NCBI GenBank assembly: GCA_004794785.1
Contig: SJOL01007411.1
Location: forward strand, 1,419,728-1,483,727
Length of the DNA: 64,000 nucleotides
DNA from: Opisthorchis felineus
Lineage: Eukaryota > Platyhelminthes > Trematoda > Opisthorchiida > Opisthorchiidae
Reading direction: 5' to 3'
In this document: in pieces, positions 34,505 through 47,712 of the stretch
Position numbering within the stretch: position 1 is the stretch's first letter
Layout: the number at the start of each line of letters is the position of its first letter
Notes under the pieces: model-generated
The model's input: only the letters and a program-made list of their open reading frames with translations
What the model was told of the DNA's origin: nothing
Databases searched by the model: none
Position numbers and translations under genes: made by a program

Positions 34505-36688
34505 CTGTGAAATAACTATTCGTGAAATTACCATCACAGTAATTAACGCGGGTTACCCTCCGAACTCCAAGTAGCTTAGTGTATGTGGAAGCATAAGGCC
34601 AGTCGGGGTTGTTTTAGAATCGACAGAGCCAAAAAATGTAGGACACCACATAGTAATGTATCAAGTTTTAACCTTTTCTCATCTAGCACGTAGGCTTTGA
34701 GATAGAGGAACCGTTTTATGGATATTCATGGGCTTTTACAGAAAAGGACCACTGAATATGAGAAGTCCATTAAGTTAAGTCTGAAGGATGGAGGTTAGTG
34801 GTGTAGTCCCAACAATTCATGGCCCTATGAAGTACTGTTTTTCCTGTTTTTGCAACCAAACATCGTTTGACATAGTTATTACCGGATGCCAGGATATGCC
34901 AAAATGACAAATTTGTTGGCTTAACATTCGCTGGAAGCTCTATGCAGAGCTTTCCCTTCATTTATCACTCATAGAACCAACATAATTTCCATAAGATTCT
35001 GACTTCATTTGCTTTAGTTTGCGCTTAGCCTTTCCGCATATGAACCTGCCTGGTCAATTCACATCCATGGTAGCGTGGCGCATTATAATTTACGGTGAGT
35101 GAGGTAGTATTCGGTGATTGTGGCCCGCCCATTATTTCAAGACCATCTAGATATACACACAAACTGGGAGCGAACTTCTTAAGCATATTCATCTGTGGGC
35201 AAAAGCGATCAAAAATAACTAAAAGATTGGCCATCAGGTCTTGATGATGTGTCAAGGCACGCCACGTGTTTGTCCAACATGATGCATGAAGATGTGAGTC
35301 AGGTGGCAGTTTTGACGGAGAATTCGGTTCTGTGGTGCAATTTGAATATCAGAAAAATTATGCGAAGTTCATGGAACGGTTAATAACAGACAGCTTTCTC
35401 ATGAGGAAGATGCTGTCATGCCACAAATTGGTCGCATCTAGTATAAAGAATGGAACCTAGCTCATCCAAACTCAACACAGAAAACATATGGCCTTGTTGA
35501 AAATTTTGCCACCCATCCAAATTCAAATGCACAGTATATCACAATGCGAGGAATACTTGCCAGTTGGCAAGTGTCAACTGTAAGTCTTCCTGTGCTCCGA
35601 CTTACGGAAGATGGTTGGCTGCGTATGGTTCCAATAGATGGTGATTTTACCAGTAATCTCTACGAGTAAACATCCTTAATCTGTAGTGTTCGTATGAACC
35701 TCCTTTTCATGACAGCATCTGAGAATTATTGTAAGGTAGGCCTTTGTTTGTTCCTAAATATGGTATGCATGAAATGATTTTTTGTTAACTCCTTCCGGTA
35801 AGAGATTTTTTCATTTTTGACCATACCCAAAACTTTAGTCTGTTGGCGTTTTATTGCCACTTCTTCCTCTAAGACTGTTCTATCCGGAACCGACCTAATA
35901 GTACATATAAGCCTTTATACCCACAGGAAGTTTTGCAACATCTCGCGGTGCTACCTCTAACTGACCTCAACTGCATATTGCTTCACTTTTTCGTTCAATC
36001 ACATTTTCATTGCTGTGCGCACTCAATTGCTGAAGATGTAATACGAAGTATTACAACGCACATATAAATTCCACTGGAGGCTGGAAACGTTCCTTTGGAA
36101 TGAGAATGGTAAAAATCCTTTGCTTCACTATATTACCTCCAATTTTTACTGCCGACAAATGGGCAGGACGTTCATTGTATTTTTGCCATATCGATTTTTG
36201 GCAAGTTGTGCACGCAGATGCCAGAGAAAATTTCAGGTTTTATATGTTTTGCATGCATATGGTAAAGAATAAGTTTTTCAGCCGGAATAACATTTACCTA
36301 ACCTTGCTTTACGTCTCCATTACATGTTTCTATTTCTGGAATTTATTTCTGCTCACTACAGCATCAGATTTTTCAAATTTTTCCTTGTGTCTCGGGCCAA
36401 AGTGTAATCCCGTTTCTTATGTGCACTGATATAAATTACTTGTTCGATATAAGGAGAAAAAGGCCAGAATTCTGCATTTTATTCACTCATGTGATCCAAG
36501 AAAACTGATTGTTTTCCCCAGGAGTAGTGTTGTTGAAAATTTTATTACCACAGCGACGCAGACCGTTCTAAAAGGCGTGAGACCAAATTATTTGCTGATG
36601 TCTGAATAATTACTTTAAAAGCATGAATTCCATTACATGGATTAAAGAGGCAGGACGGTGTCCCTAGAACAAAGTTCAATTCACTCAC
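34505..36688. other. 2.2 kb without a supported exon
   Basis: Probably intron of the minus-strand gene if the flanking exons are right. Nothing else is seen. Confidence 0.35.
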
Positions 36689-36775
36689 CAAATCGGCATT
36701 TACTGCTGCGTGGTATTCACTCAGAACAGGACACTCGGTGTGTTTTTCTATGTTTCTGTCAATAGCAACTAGGCA
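36689..36775 (-). CDS. candidate exon of the minus-strand gene
   Basis: 29 codons, phase 0 at both ends, between acceptor gattccttgtttcag and donor gtgagt (rc of 36683-36688), both near consensus. It reads CLVAIDRNIEKHTECPVLSE then YHAAVNADL. The frame stays open on both sides, but the splice signals define the exon. It joins in phase to the 40.4 kb exon. Confidence 0.5.
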
Positions 36776-38860
36776 CTGAAACAAGGAATCCAGTGCAAGT
36801 GCTGGAAGAGAAGAAGATTGGACGTCGAATCCTGTAGGGTAAATCTTATAGAAACCACGTTTGACACAATATAATTTCAACTGATTTTGCGTGAAACAGG
36901 ACATAACTGCTGGAATAGTATGCCTAAAAATTTCTGAATTTCCACTCAGCCGTTTCTTTCACGTGAGCAATCGGGATTAAAACGCAGGCGATAGTTATGC
37001 TTTTAGCCCGGTGGACATTCAAATCTCTGTTTGTTCAGACTTTCGTCACATTGCATGACCTATGCAACAATCAAAATATCAAGCACAACTTGGATACATT
37101 CGTGGACTTAGAGCCTCATGTTATTTGTCACTGACCGCTTTACACCAATATTTCGAACAAGTGGTTTACCTCGAGAATATATGGATCTCTTAGGTCTAAA
37201 AGCGGCATTAATAAACCTCAGGACTAGAACACATGCAACTGCCACGTTTATGCTGTATGTCAGCCCTAGTCACATGTAAGTATTTGCTCTAGATACCTGG
37301 GTAACTAGGAGCATAACAAGTAAAGCAAATGACGTTTGATAGAATGAGTACACTTTAAGAAAAAAGAATACTGAACTTTGGAGCAGCCGTATAGTGACGT
37401 TGCTCGCAAGTTAAATATCCAATCTAGGCTGGATAATCACCTGACTACCTACTATGTCAGAGCAAAAATAAAGCTTTATGTGACACAAAAGGAAAACTGT
37501 CTACAAAGTAGGTGGGTACTGACTGTGCCTTTGAAGCAACCGAGCAGACGCAAAACTTGTCTAGTCGAATAAGTCAGCAGCTACAAAATGAAATTTTGCT
37601 AAACGCATTTCATTCAAACGAGGTAGCATTTTTACCTGAAATAGAAATTTAGCTTGTGTCTCAGTGAAAAAAATAAGATTTTAGCATAAATCTCTTCTAA
37701 TCCATTAGTATGAACTTGTTAAGAGCATGTTCGTGCAAGCAAACAGCACGCGTGTAACCGGTGAGTATCAGCATTGTCTATCGTTGAATGTTTGCCAATG
37801 TAAAGCAAGTAAAATATCACTAAATTAGACCAAACCAGATGTCACTCAAAACGCTCACACTGTCATTGAAGATCGTCTTTGTTCAAATTTCATCTCCACC
37901 TAGCAAAAAGAATTATTCCCTCGTATTCTAGAATGCAATCGACTCTATTAAGAATGACTCATGGGATTCTCATTTTGAATGAACTAAGATTCTCCTATCT
38001 TGTTCTCCAGCGTTTTGCCCCTGTATTACGAACTGAACAAGTTGGCAGTTCACATATAAAAAAGTAACGAGGTAACTCAGAACTTGTCTTCCGTTTGATT
38101 CCAGTGTTATTAAACTTACTTCCGAGACTTCCTAAAAATTAGTAACTGCAAACCCGCTCAAATCTTACAATTTTTAAGAACTCATAATAGCCTTCTTATG
38201 CCTTTGGCAAAAGCTATATGAACCTTTGTCAAATAAACGTGCTTATGAGCTTGTTTAGATTTCTTTAAATCCAACGAAAAATTAGTTAAGACGATCACTT
38301 TTGGAGGCTGTTTTTTATATATTGTAAACGCCGCTATTATCTGGGCGGCATGTCAATACTGCCCCGAAACTGAATAGGGAGGGGTTCTTGAGATTTGCTG
38401 TTGAGAAAAACAGTACTACTGTAATGGGTCTTGAATGAGATTCAACATAAATAGTTCTGGATAACTGGATGACATACGTTAGGTAATCTGAATATCGCTA
38501 CTCAGAACACTTTGAACCCCATTCTAAAACGCTGGCCTTAACCTTTCGGTTATGTCCCACAACTCCAGGGTAGTAAATTACTGACCCAACCCCAACGCTC
38601 TCATCCTACTATGGGTGAAGATGTCGCCTGAGTTGTCAACCAGAAATGAGGATCAGCGTGGAACGTTTGTGCCTACAAGCGGTTTCGGCAGTCGCCTTCC
38701 GGACTGGAGGTGAACCTGCGGTACAGACCTTAGCGGTTTCAATTCGTGACAGAAGCAGAGCTGACTAATCTCCCTGCGGGGTACGCCACAATGGACTGTA
38801 ATGTAGTTACCCACGCTGACAACACACGGATTCCAATCAAGTATATTTGAATGTGCGAAC
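36776..38860. other. 2.1 kb without a supported exon
   Basis: The stretch 38530-38830 is more GC-rich than its surroundings and looks like foreign repeat DNA, but no second copy or motif is present here to prove it. Confidence 0.3.
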
Positions 38861-38993
38861 CTTCAACTAAATATTCCTCGAGCTTGTCGTGAGCCACTGA
38901 TCCCGTTTGGTGTCCACATGCCCACGGTAGTAAGACATCCAGGGCAATCGAACCGAGTACGTTTGCCGGCTTATCGGAGACGTGCTTTTCAAT
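38861..38993 (-). CDS. weak candidate exon, minus strand
   Basis: After acceptor tttaattttag the minus strand reads IEKHVSDKPANVLGSIALDV then LLPWACGHQTGSVAHDKLEE. The donor (gttcgc) is poor. The start phase fits the 40.4 kb exon, but the end phase does not fit the 36.7 kb exon, so it is either a false exon or followed by one I missed. Confidence 0.28.
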
Positions 38994-40299
38994 CTAAAAT
39001 TAAACGGAGGAACAGTACTGAGCGCCAACACTTGTTGAACTATTAGGGACTTCATGAGTGCAAATCTATTCTGGACTGCAGGTATACAAATGGAATTTCC
39101 CTCATTCAGGTAACAAACCATCTTTGATATACAAACAGTTTCGAACATAATTTCTGTAAACATCATTCGACATTTCCCTCTGTTATATACAGTTATTGAA
39201 TTCCAGTTAAGATGAAATGCGGATCGCAGTTTTCGAAACATTCTACATCAAGCTTTGGTGGTTTCGTTATTTATCTTAGATAAATTGCTCTGTGGTTTAT
39301 TCTCAGACAGGTCTTCAGAAATATCAGGTTCAGCTCAGACGTTAGGTTGCATGTGAAGCCAAAATAAGATGGATAAACAGCTGAGCGGATGGGTCATGTT
39401 GCACAACCACTTAACACGAAACTTTCTGATTATCTTAAACTATAACATCCTGCTACACAAATAGTGCTGCATTGGTTTCATTCATACGAGGCCTGCAAGG
39501 CAGGTGCTGCAGCGGCGGACCAGCTTGGCTCTTGTTGGAGCCACGGGTACAGCTTGCAAGTACAAACTTGGGCTTCTTCCGGATTTTGAATCAATGCTTC
39601 GTAGGACTGCAATTGTGTTATTTGTCGTCAAACAATCTTCGGACAGCCATGTCTGACAAGAATCTCTGGATTTTGCAAAGGTGATTATTTTTTCTGAAGC
39701 TCGCCAACCATGACAGATCACGGTGTTAGACGTTTCTTAAACCTAGACCAAGAACCTCGAATAAGGCCTACTCCAGGTTTTCTTGCCTACCGTGTGAGTT
39801 GGCTTTGACATTGCGGATAAATGCTTTATTCAGACGCAATCGTCAGCCTCGTCTCTTCCGGCGGCTCTGGTATTTTGGAATGCTACTTTGCTTCAGAATA
39901 CCATTTCTAACGATTTTCAGAAGGTGGCGCTGTAAAGTTACTAGTAATATGGGGTGAAGAGGGGGTTAATAATTGCCTGGTGCACATGTTCCACTGCCAG
40001 TACTTAGTCTAATAGTTCAAACAAAAACTATGGGGCACAACGCCAATGATATTGATTCGTCTACAATGGCCCATTTAGTCCAGCACAACGCTGATTATAG
40101 GAGCTAACAATAAAATTTCAATAAGGTGGCAAAATTTCTGGATTACTTTTCATCTATTTGGCTTTTCACTCATTAGTATTTAGGCCGACCCAAATGGCTT
40201 AAATCTCTTTGAGCTTTTGGATGTTTACCTAGCTGTCTTGTGTCTCATCTATAAATACAGCAATTGTAGCAAAAGATTATTAAACCTGTGAATACTCAC
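38994..40299. other. 1.3 kb without a supported exon
   Basis: Nothing recognised; probable intron of the minus-strand gene. Confidence 0.35.
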
Positions 40300-40434
40300 A
40301 CATTTCACACGCGTTTCCCGTTGTTTCTCCTCCACCAGAGTCATATTATCCCTTGCGACACTCAGAGTTATCTCCGGAAGTATCTCATCCAGTATGGACT
40401 GGAAAATGTAATCTTCAGCAACAACATATCGAAC
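40300..40434 (-). CDS. candidate exon of the minus-strand gene
   Basis: 45 codons, phase 0 at both ends, from acceptor ttctatatttaag to the strong donor gtgagt (rc of 40294-40299). It reads VRYVVAEDYIFQSILDEILP, EITLSVARDNMTLVEEKQRE and TRVKC: an amphipathic helix pair with a charged end. In type it resembles the VLxE(I/V) helices of the 47.6 and 43.2 kb exons, which suggests one protein with repeated helical segments. Confidence 0.58.
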
Positions 40435-42185
40435 CTTAAATATAGAAATCAAAGCGACAATTTTGAATGCGTACATTACGCAAGAGTGATCTGGATCTGT
40501 GGATAGAAGGAAAATTCTTACGTTATGACGTTACCTTTCAATGATTGCTTGTTTGGCCTCCATGGTACATATAATTTGGTTTTCGGAAAATTGCAGATAT
40601 GTTTGCATAATAACGGTTGCAAATAACGTCAATTTTCGTATTTCACTACACAGTGGTCTAGATGCTAATAGAAGGAGCCCTCTAGCGGACGCATTCAGAT
40701 TAGAACAAAACCTTATAATGAAGGTCTCAGATTATAAGCCTTGTTATTGCCTAGGCTTTTTCGTACTTTACTTTTTTTCGTACTTACTCAGAAGCCGACC
40801 ATTTATTAGGTTGACAAACCGGAGTCAGCCAACATCAAGTCACGTAAAATTATTTTTTTGCACTTGCTGAATGAGTTAAAACATACAGACAACCACAACT
40901 GCAGGAGGATAAAATCCTGCCGGATGAAATTCAGCTTGATGGTCTTCTTTTTGGCTACTCATTTCGCGTTTTTATTCACAGCATGGGAACTCATGATTGA
41001 GATCCATTGTCCTATGGTTTGAAAAGGCAGCATCTGCCAATGTATAATTTCTCTAGGCACGACATGATGACGATCTCTCAGTGCCGAAATGGTAGACATG
41101 CCAGGGATTTTGCCTTTTTATGAAAGAAACTTCGTTTAGAGAGCTTTGTTGTCCTACGAACAAATTAGGCTGCATTCATCCTTATAACTTCACAAAAATA
41201 GCGCTTTCTTGACCGACAGACAGACAATGGCAAAACAATAAAGTGATTACACATGAAGAAGTAAGTCACAGGTTTGTGTGCGAGAGACCCGCATGCCTGA
41301 TAAAGTGTGGAGTGTATGTATGCCTACTAGCGTTGTTGTTTTCGTAGACCAAACAAAACTGTTGAAGAACAATATGAGTACAAGGAACGAAAATTAATTG
41401 GAATCCATCACGAAAATCCAGCAGATGAGCAAACACGTGGGTGGATTGCGCGTCAGTCAATTCTAACAAGGTGTTGCTAAACAATTCTTACACGATTTGA
41501 ATTCTGCAGTGATGACTTTTCTAGTACCAACTCGCACCTCGAAGTTGACCCCTCTGGCACCCCTAACCGGACACACCAGATTAAGAACTATTGGCCTGTT
41601 CGAATACCCATTAGGAGGTGGTATGCAACATTTCAATCGGTTGCATATATAGACAACTTCCTGACTAGCCTCACGTCTAAGGGCTGTGGAAACAGGAAAC
41701 AGTTAAGACATCAAAACTATGGGAAATGATAAATATATAGAAAGATTCATACTAAATACATAATATGGTAATATATAATAGTGGGTATATAATTATATAA
41801 GGTGTACTGTTAAGTAGGTGGAAATCCAGTTTGAAAATGCTGATTAAGGTTTACTGACCAGTGGAATCGTTGGCGAACTATTTCGGCCCATGTTTTGTTC
41901 ACCTTGTTTGAGGGTTGTTTGAATGTTCCTTCTGGATGAGGTTGCTCAGGATGTAAACATAGTTTTTCGTATTTTAATTAATCTTCTTGCATTATACAGC
42001 GTAAACCCCATTGATTGAAAAAAGTCCAAACCTACTTTGTGCCCCGCTTTATCTGATGAATTGCCGTCCAGCTAAGTCTAGAGCTCACAGTATAGCCAAG
42101 CTTTACCCTCTTTAGCACAGAAACTTTAAATTTGTAGCCACCTCAAGTACGATATTCGAGATATCGCAATACATTTTCTAGATGT
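40435..42185. other. 1.75 kb without a supported exon
   Basis: An AT-rich block near 41.7-41.8 kb; no other feature. Probable intron. Confidence 0.35.
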
Positions 42186-42189
42186 AGCA

Positions 42190-42320
42190 CAATACTCGTA
42201 AGGTTGGTGAAAACTCTTCGACATCCCACGATCAGTTTCACCATTCTTGAGGCTCATCAGGTTAAGCGAAACCGGTCGTGGGCTGTCGTAGAGTTTTCAA
42301 CAATCTTATGATTAGTATAT
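42190..42320. repeat. head-to-head palindrome of hammerhead-element sequence
   Basis: The left arm (about 42191-42242) is the 3' part of the hammerhead element in minus orientation. The right arm (about 42266-42319) is the same part in plus orientation. They are imperfect inverted repeats around a spacer of about 24 bp that holds CUGAUGA (rc of 42254-42260) for the minus strand only. The right arm keeps gcgaaaccggtcgtgggct but lacks the CUGAUGA box. The left arm reads GAAAC-UGA-UC, so its stem III is not self-complementary, and its 5' stem I strand is replaced by the other arm. Neither arm is likely to cleave as a normal hammerhead. No target duplication is seen. Confidence 0.75.
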
Positions 42321-42324
42321 TGGT

Positions 42325-43061
42325 CAAGCCTTTGTTTTTATTCTTCTTCATACATATCCTTAAACTCACTCACTAGACGTTTGAATAGTACAACTTAGTC
42401 TTTTGGCATGCATCTTACGTGACGTCTGGTTGCTTTTGTGATGACTGCTGGTATAATCGGGATAAGGAACATTTAGGGTTGTCGAACATTCTGCCATTTT
42501 AGCAAACTTAACTTCCAGATAGCAGGAGGTAGTTCGGTTTGTCCTGAAAGGTCCCGGTTCAGAAGCTCACAGCTTTTCTATCGTGATTGGGATTGATAAA
42601 GTTAGGATAACCTAGATATAAAACTGTCAAAATAACCTGAATTTTAGATGGGAAACATTGGGGACATTCATTGGCTTTCAAATGTTTTAAAGATAAAGTG
42701 CACCATGTTGAGTTTTTACAGGTAATCACGGCTGGATGAGGCATATCACGCCATCCAGACCCAAGGAGTAAAGCTAAGATCTCAAAAATCATAGTAAGTT
42801 TTGTTATTTCTTATACAAGGCAACCCAAAGGGAGCTTAAAGGATCTTGTTTAACCCAGTACATTTCACAGCATCCTCACAATATAGGCATTTGGTGAACC
42901 GATCTGCCGTTAACCTATAATGAAATTTTTACAGTCATGATTGTGTTTGACTCCGGTTTTACCCTGATCTCTAATCACCCGACGCCTCTATATAAGAATT
43001 TCTGCTTTTTTATTGATGATACAAACTGCAAATCAGGGACAAATGATCGGTATAGACTCAC
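42325..43061. other. 0.7 kb without a supported exon
   Basis: Nothing recognised; probable intron of the minus-strand gene. Confidence 0.35.
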
Positions 43062-43316
43062 TGCTTGGGGCATGTAAAAGTGAATCAATTCTCCGAGTAG
43101 CATATCAAAGATGTCAAAAGCAATTGCGTTCGAGATGGCTTGGTCGGCAAACCTGCGCTCCCAAGAAGGCCTGTTTAGGAGTGAAATGCGTTTTGGTGGT
43201 AATTCCCCCCGGACACAAAAAACATCGTCTGACAGACACTGTTGGAAATCTCGCGACTGCAATACATCCTCCAGTTGGCGCACCAGATCCGCACGTTGCT
43301 CTTCCCAACTTGGAAG
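43062..43316 (-). CDS. candidate exon of the minus-strand gene (85 codons)
   Basis: Phase 0 at both ends, between acceptor cttttcgcttag and strong donor gtgagt (rc of 43056-43061). It reads LPSWEEQRADLVRQLEDVLQ, then SRDFQQCLSDDVFCVR, PSWERRFADQAISNAIAFDI and FDMLLGELIHFYMPQA. The first half is charged and helical, possibly a short coiled coil, and the second half an amphipathic helix. GC content is above local average. Overlapping plus-strand frames are shadows. This is the best single exon of this gene; its family is not recognised. Confidence 0.62.
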
Positions 43317-46300
43317 CTAAGCGAAAAGTTTAAGACAATTTAACCTCACGAATTGGTCGATGGTGTGTTAACAGTACAGTACAAGTTAAACAGAAGTATT
43401 GAGTAGTAAAATTGTATCAAGATCTGTATCTTTGAGACTGCACACATCCGTGTTTCTGACAGCGGATTGCTTGAGGATCGGAGTAGATCGGTCGTGAACC
43501 CAAACAATTAGATCTTCAAACAGTGAACATCCAAGTACGTTTATGAGTTGTTGAAATTTCCAGGGTCACCGCTGAGGTACTACTGCCAATGCAACAAAGT
43601 ACTCCAACAAAGAGGTCATTTACCTTTATGTAATAAACTGAAATGTTTTCAGAACGATTTCGGTATTATCACAAAACGCCTACTCCGGTATTTATGTACT
43701 GCAAAGTAAAATACAGACCTGTCTGTAATATTGAAAAGATTAAAATTTTTGTCTGTGTAGACGTTTCACTGACGTTGATATTTGCTTTGCATGGTGATTG
43801 GTTGAAGTGAAATGCACCTCACTCTTAGTAGTTTACAACATTAAATGACCAAATGACTCTAGATTAATTAGTGTGTTTGTGAAACTATGTGATTTAGACT
43901 GACACCTTATATTGGTGCAAGTCTAGAAGACTTCACTTTTTTAATTTAGCATATTCACCTCATTGTATCGGAACGTTTAAGTGATCTCATTAGATGCAGA
44001 TCCCTTCAGAGTTGCTTGTTTTTACTGGGAACTAAACAGCTCGATGTTTTTTTCTTTCAGCTTTTGCCAGTGAATAATAAAACGATCCGTTTATGAAACA
44101 GTCTCAATACAATATCACGCCCCAGCCTGATTCTCTCATAACTTGCCAGGTTTACTGTAGTAGATGCTTATTGAATCATATTTTATAGGAATGTAAAATC
44201 ATATGTATGCAATTCCTTAGGTCTTAAGGTGTATAGGATTAGCTGATTTGAAACATATCAAGAGCAGTACGTCTTACAAATTGCATGCACGCAAGTGCGA
44301 TTCAGAAGAAATTATTTGTTTCAGATGCCTGTTCCTCTAGAGCCCAGCCTGTGTCTTTAATTTTGATCACTGAGTATCAGGATCACATGAATTAAAGGCT
44401 GGAAACTACCTGGGTTGCCAGTGGATTCCCAAACGAACAGCTCAAAAGAAAAGGACAAGAAAACACCCATTTTCGTTCAATCACCGAGTAGCCGCAACAG
44501 ATTATATTCACGATTAAAGTAATTAAACTGAACCCACCACAAAAAAGCAGACATGAGGTTGGGAAAATTAGCGTGTTAGTCAAGACTAACGGACCAGTTT
44601 AAGCGGAGTATATGGCCTGGTGTGTAGTTCTTTCAGCAGAGAAACAAAAACTAGGCAAGGACACAGTTGGAGGAACCAAAAATAATTCCATATGCTTAGA
44701 GTTCTGTTATAAGGATGCTGATAACAATCACTCGTTTACATTTTGCATTGGTTTCGTGATACTTCCTAAACGATCAAAAATGTCCTGTCCCGACTAGCGA
44801 TATACTTCATATCGACTTGGTGGGCTAAAATATAACCGTGGATTTTGTCCCTATCCGTTTGAAACTGCACATCTGCAATGCTTACTTATGAGGATTCGGC
44901 TTAACTATGCAATCTCAATCCTACTGCTACAAACCGATACACCGAGTCCCAGATGACTTGCAGCTCATTCAGTTCATCATTCAGTACAATTATTGATTTT
45001 TTGCATCTCTGGAGCACAGGATTTTAAACTTTGCCTAAGAAGCACATTTGAAAGAAGATGGGACAGTCGGGCCTTTATTGAAGTGGCACAGAAATTTTCA
45101 CGGCATATCCAGAGTGACTACGCGAACTGAAAATTTCTATTGCACTACCCCCAGCAATGCACTCCAAAGAGCGAACAACGAACTTACAAAAATGATCTCA
45201 TTTGTGGCCCACATTAGAAAACGTCTAGTCATTAACAGAAGTGCACCGTCGAAGCAAACACTTATGGGCTTGTAAGCCAGCTAGTTCTTTGCATTCGACG
45301 CCGCAAGTAAAACAGGTTCGTTAGTTGTGCTCATCGTCATGACTGTGTAGCTGAATGCATGCCTACATGCGAATAGCGGTTTTACTCGAAACAAGATTGC
45401 TTATCTATTTGAAAATACTGATATGGCAACTATGATCTCATGCAATTTGTGCTTGACTCCGGATGTTAAATGTTATATTTGACGTGTAAGATTGAGGATA
45501 TGGTATTTACGGTTAGTTTGTTACTCTTCTTTGGTTCCATTAAGTGCCGAACTAACCGAAATGAACTGCGTGCTTCATTTTAAACGCCAAAATAGTTTTA
45601 GGTTTTTTAGGTAGTAGTAGGATAGTAAGTTTGTTTGTCCTAATTTACGTTGGATGTGAGCGGAAAATCTTGTAACTGCCGCATTGTAAGCTTTATAAAT
45701 TAAAACACACTTCAAAAATGGACTTGTTATGTTCACCCGCGAGGCTGAGCCATTTTTGCTAGTTTTGATTAAGCTGAGGAATGCAGTTTTCTTAAAAAGA
45801 ATGATTCTGAGTCTTATTCAAGAAAAGAGTGAGAACCAACCTTGAAGCTTTGGTTGACAATCTTACCCGGATATTCCTTCGTGAAATAGGCTCATAATTT
45901 ACTCAAAAATGCGTTGGAGATAATAAGCGCATTCTTCCATAGACCACACTACAAAGCGTTTCTGAATTCCGACTGGGCCTTGTGTGTTAGCTTTGTACAG
46001 CACCGAATCTTTACAAAACCAACTTGCCTCAGACTGGACCTGTTGTCTGATAAAAATCCCCAGTTTGTCAGGTTAGACTGGGTAGTTCAGCGATTATTTT
46101 TCAATGAATGCTCCTAAGGAACTTGACAAAACTTTTTGCTTGTGCAGGAAGTTTAATCAGAAACGAGCTTGATCATATTCGCCGGTAGGGAGTTTGAAAC
46201 GTTCTTGCAATCAGTGTATCCAAGCTCGACTGCATCAATGTGAGACCGTTTGCTAAGTCGACTTTGTTTGAAATGAGTAGGGACACCATCCCTAGGAATA

Positions 46301-47519
46301 CATTTGAAAAATTTAAGCCCAAAATGTATAATGCCTTGAGCTCAGAAATTTTAATCTCAGCCCAGTAGGAAGTTACCAGTTATACACGTGACTTTCATTT
46401 TGGTTGTAAAAATTCATTGTCAGCATTCCTCTTCACAGAGCACTGACAATATCTTCTCGAAGGGTGACAAAACGTTTACAGTCTAGAACCAACCTCGGTG
46501 AACAAGCCAATTACAATTATGGTAGTCTTACATCTAACACCGACGCCTTCTGGGCGGTGACGAGGACCCCACTCATCCTGGCATCTACGACTGAGTGCCA
46601 TGGCAGCACATTAGCCTACGTAAAACCATAAAATACACAAACAAAAGTACTTCCGTGCCTTATTATCCGTCGTATTTTAACATAGATCAGGTTGATTTAA
46701 TTACATGGCAGGACAACGGTAATGTGCGACTGACGATCGCCCATCTCGTAGATAGCATCATTGATTTCTCCCCCTCCCACACCCACAAGGTGCAGGACGG
46801 CAGTGAAGCTCTCGGTCTAACTACTTCCTAAAGCATCTATTCACGCACTGTTTTGTTCAGTGGGCTGAACAAATTATCCTATATTTTTGAACACCCCTGC
46901 TCGTGTGCCCATTCTCACAGTCATAGAAAATAATTGAGTTTGTTCTGAAATTGTCTCTCAGTTGCCATTGCTCCAGGCCAATGGATTCTTAAAAGAATAT
47001 TGTGGCGTAATCACCGGAAACTTTGGGACACTGAGATAGACAAAACCAATGAGGTTGTTTACTATTTCAAATGGTACGATCAGAGGAAAAGTGTTCACTA
47101 TCTGTATAAAATCTGAAAAGCATGAAAAAAGTTAATGAGAGGAAAGGACGCAATGAACCAAGTCGATATCTTGTCTGTTGGATGATCCCCTCTCACCGAT
47201 AAACTAAATAAGTGAAAAACTCACGAGTGGCCTCTAACGTTTAAATGGGGTACGAAAAATTTGGGTAACAAAACCAAACAATAAGGTGCAAAACTTTTTG
47301 ATAAGGCTTTCTCTTTTAGGAAAATCCGATAACAAAAACCGGAACTGAGAGTAAACTTCCTCTGGTACGCAAAATTCTTGAGAAAACCTGTTATCAAACA
47401 AATCTGTAGATGGTTGGTCATAAAAAATGATAAAATTTCCTGCCCTTCTGATCGGTGATGTGAATGAACAAAAAACTAAATGTAACATGTAGGAGGGGCA
47501 TCTGACATTTTCAACTCAC
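43317..47519. other. 4.2 kb without a supported exon
   Basis: Probable intron of the minus-strand gene. Chance frames only. Confidence 0.35.
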
Positions 47520-47712
47520 CCCCGCAGGTGCCGCCTTTCCGGCAGACACGTCTGACCTCACTTCTGTTATTGCTTGCAGTATAACTTCCGGTACTAACGT
47601 GGTAGATAGAGTTTTGTCGATAATGTCCAGAGTATAAGTTCGAAGCGCTTCCCAACCGACAGATGTCGCCCACATTTTCAGCTGAATTACGACGCACTGA
47701 AGACAGATTCCG
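47520..47712 (-). CDS. candidate exon of the minus-strand gene
   Basis: Acceptor ttttatttcttcag, donor gtgagt (rc of 47514-47519). The exon begins one base before a codon and ends in phase 0, as the 43.2 kb exon requires. It reads LQCVVIQLKMWATSVGWEAL, RTYTLDIIDKTLSTTLVPEV and ILQAITEVRSDVSAGKAAPA. It contains an amphipathic helix like those of the next exons. A second frame is also open through the exon (with LYSGHYRQNSIYHVS). I prefer the first by composition and phase. Confidence 0.5.

Noticed and set aside
36100..36429. 109-codon plus-strand open frame rich in F, L and Y
   Set aside because: T-rich sequence gives hydrophobic translations by composition alone; no motif or splice context.
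43013..43333. Overlapping plus-strand frames at the 43.2 kb exon
   Set aside because: Shadows of the minus-strand exon, which has both consensus splice sites.
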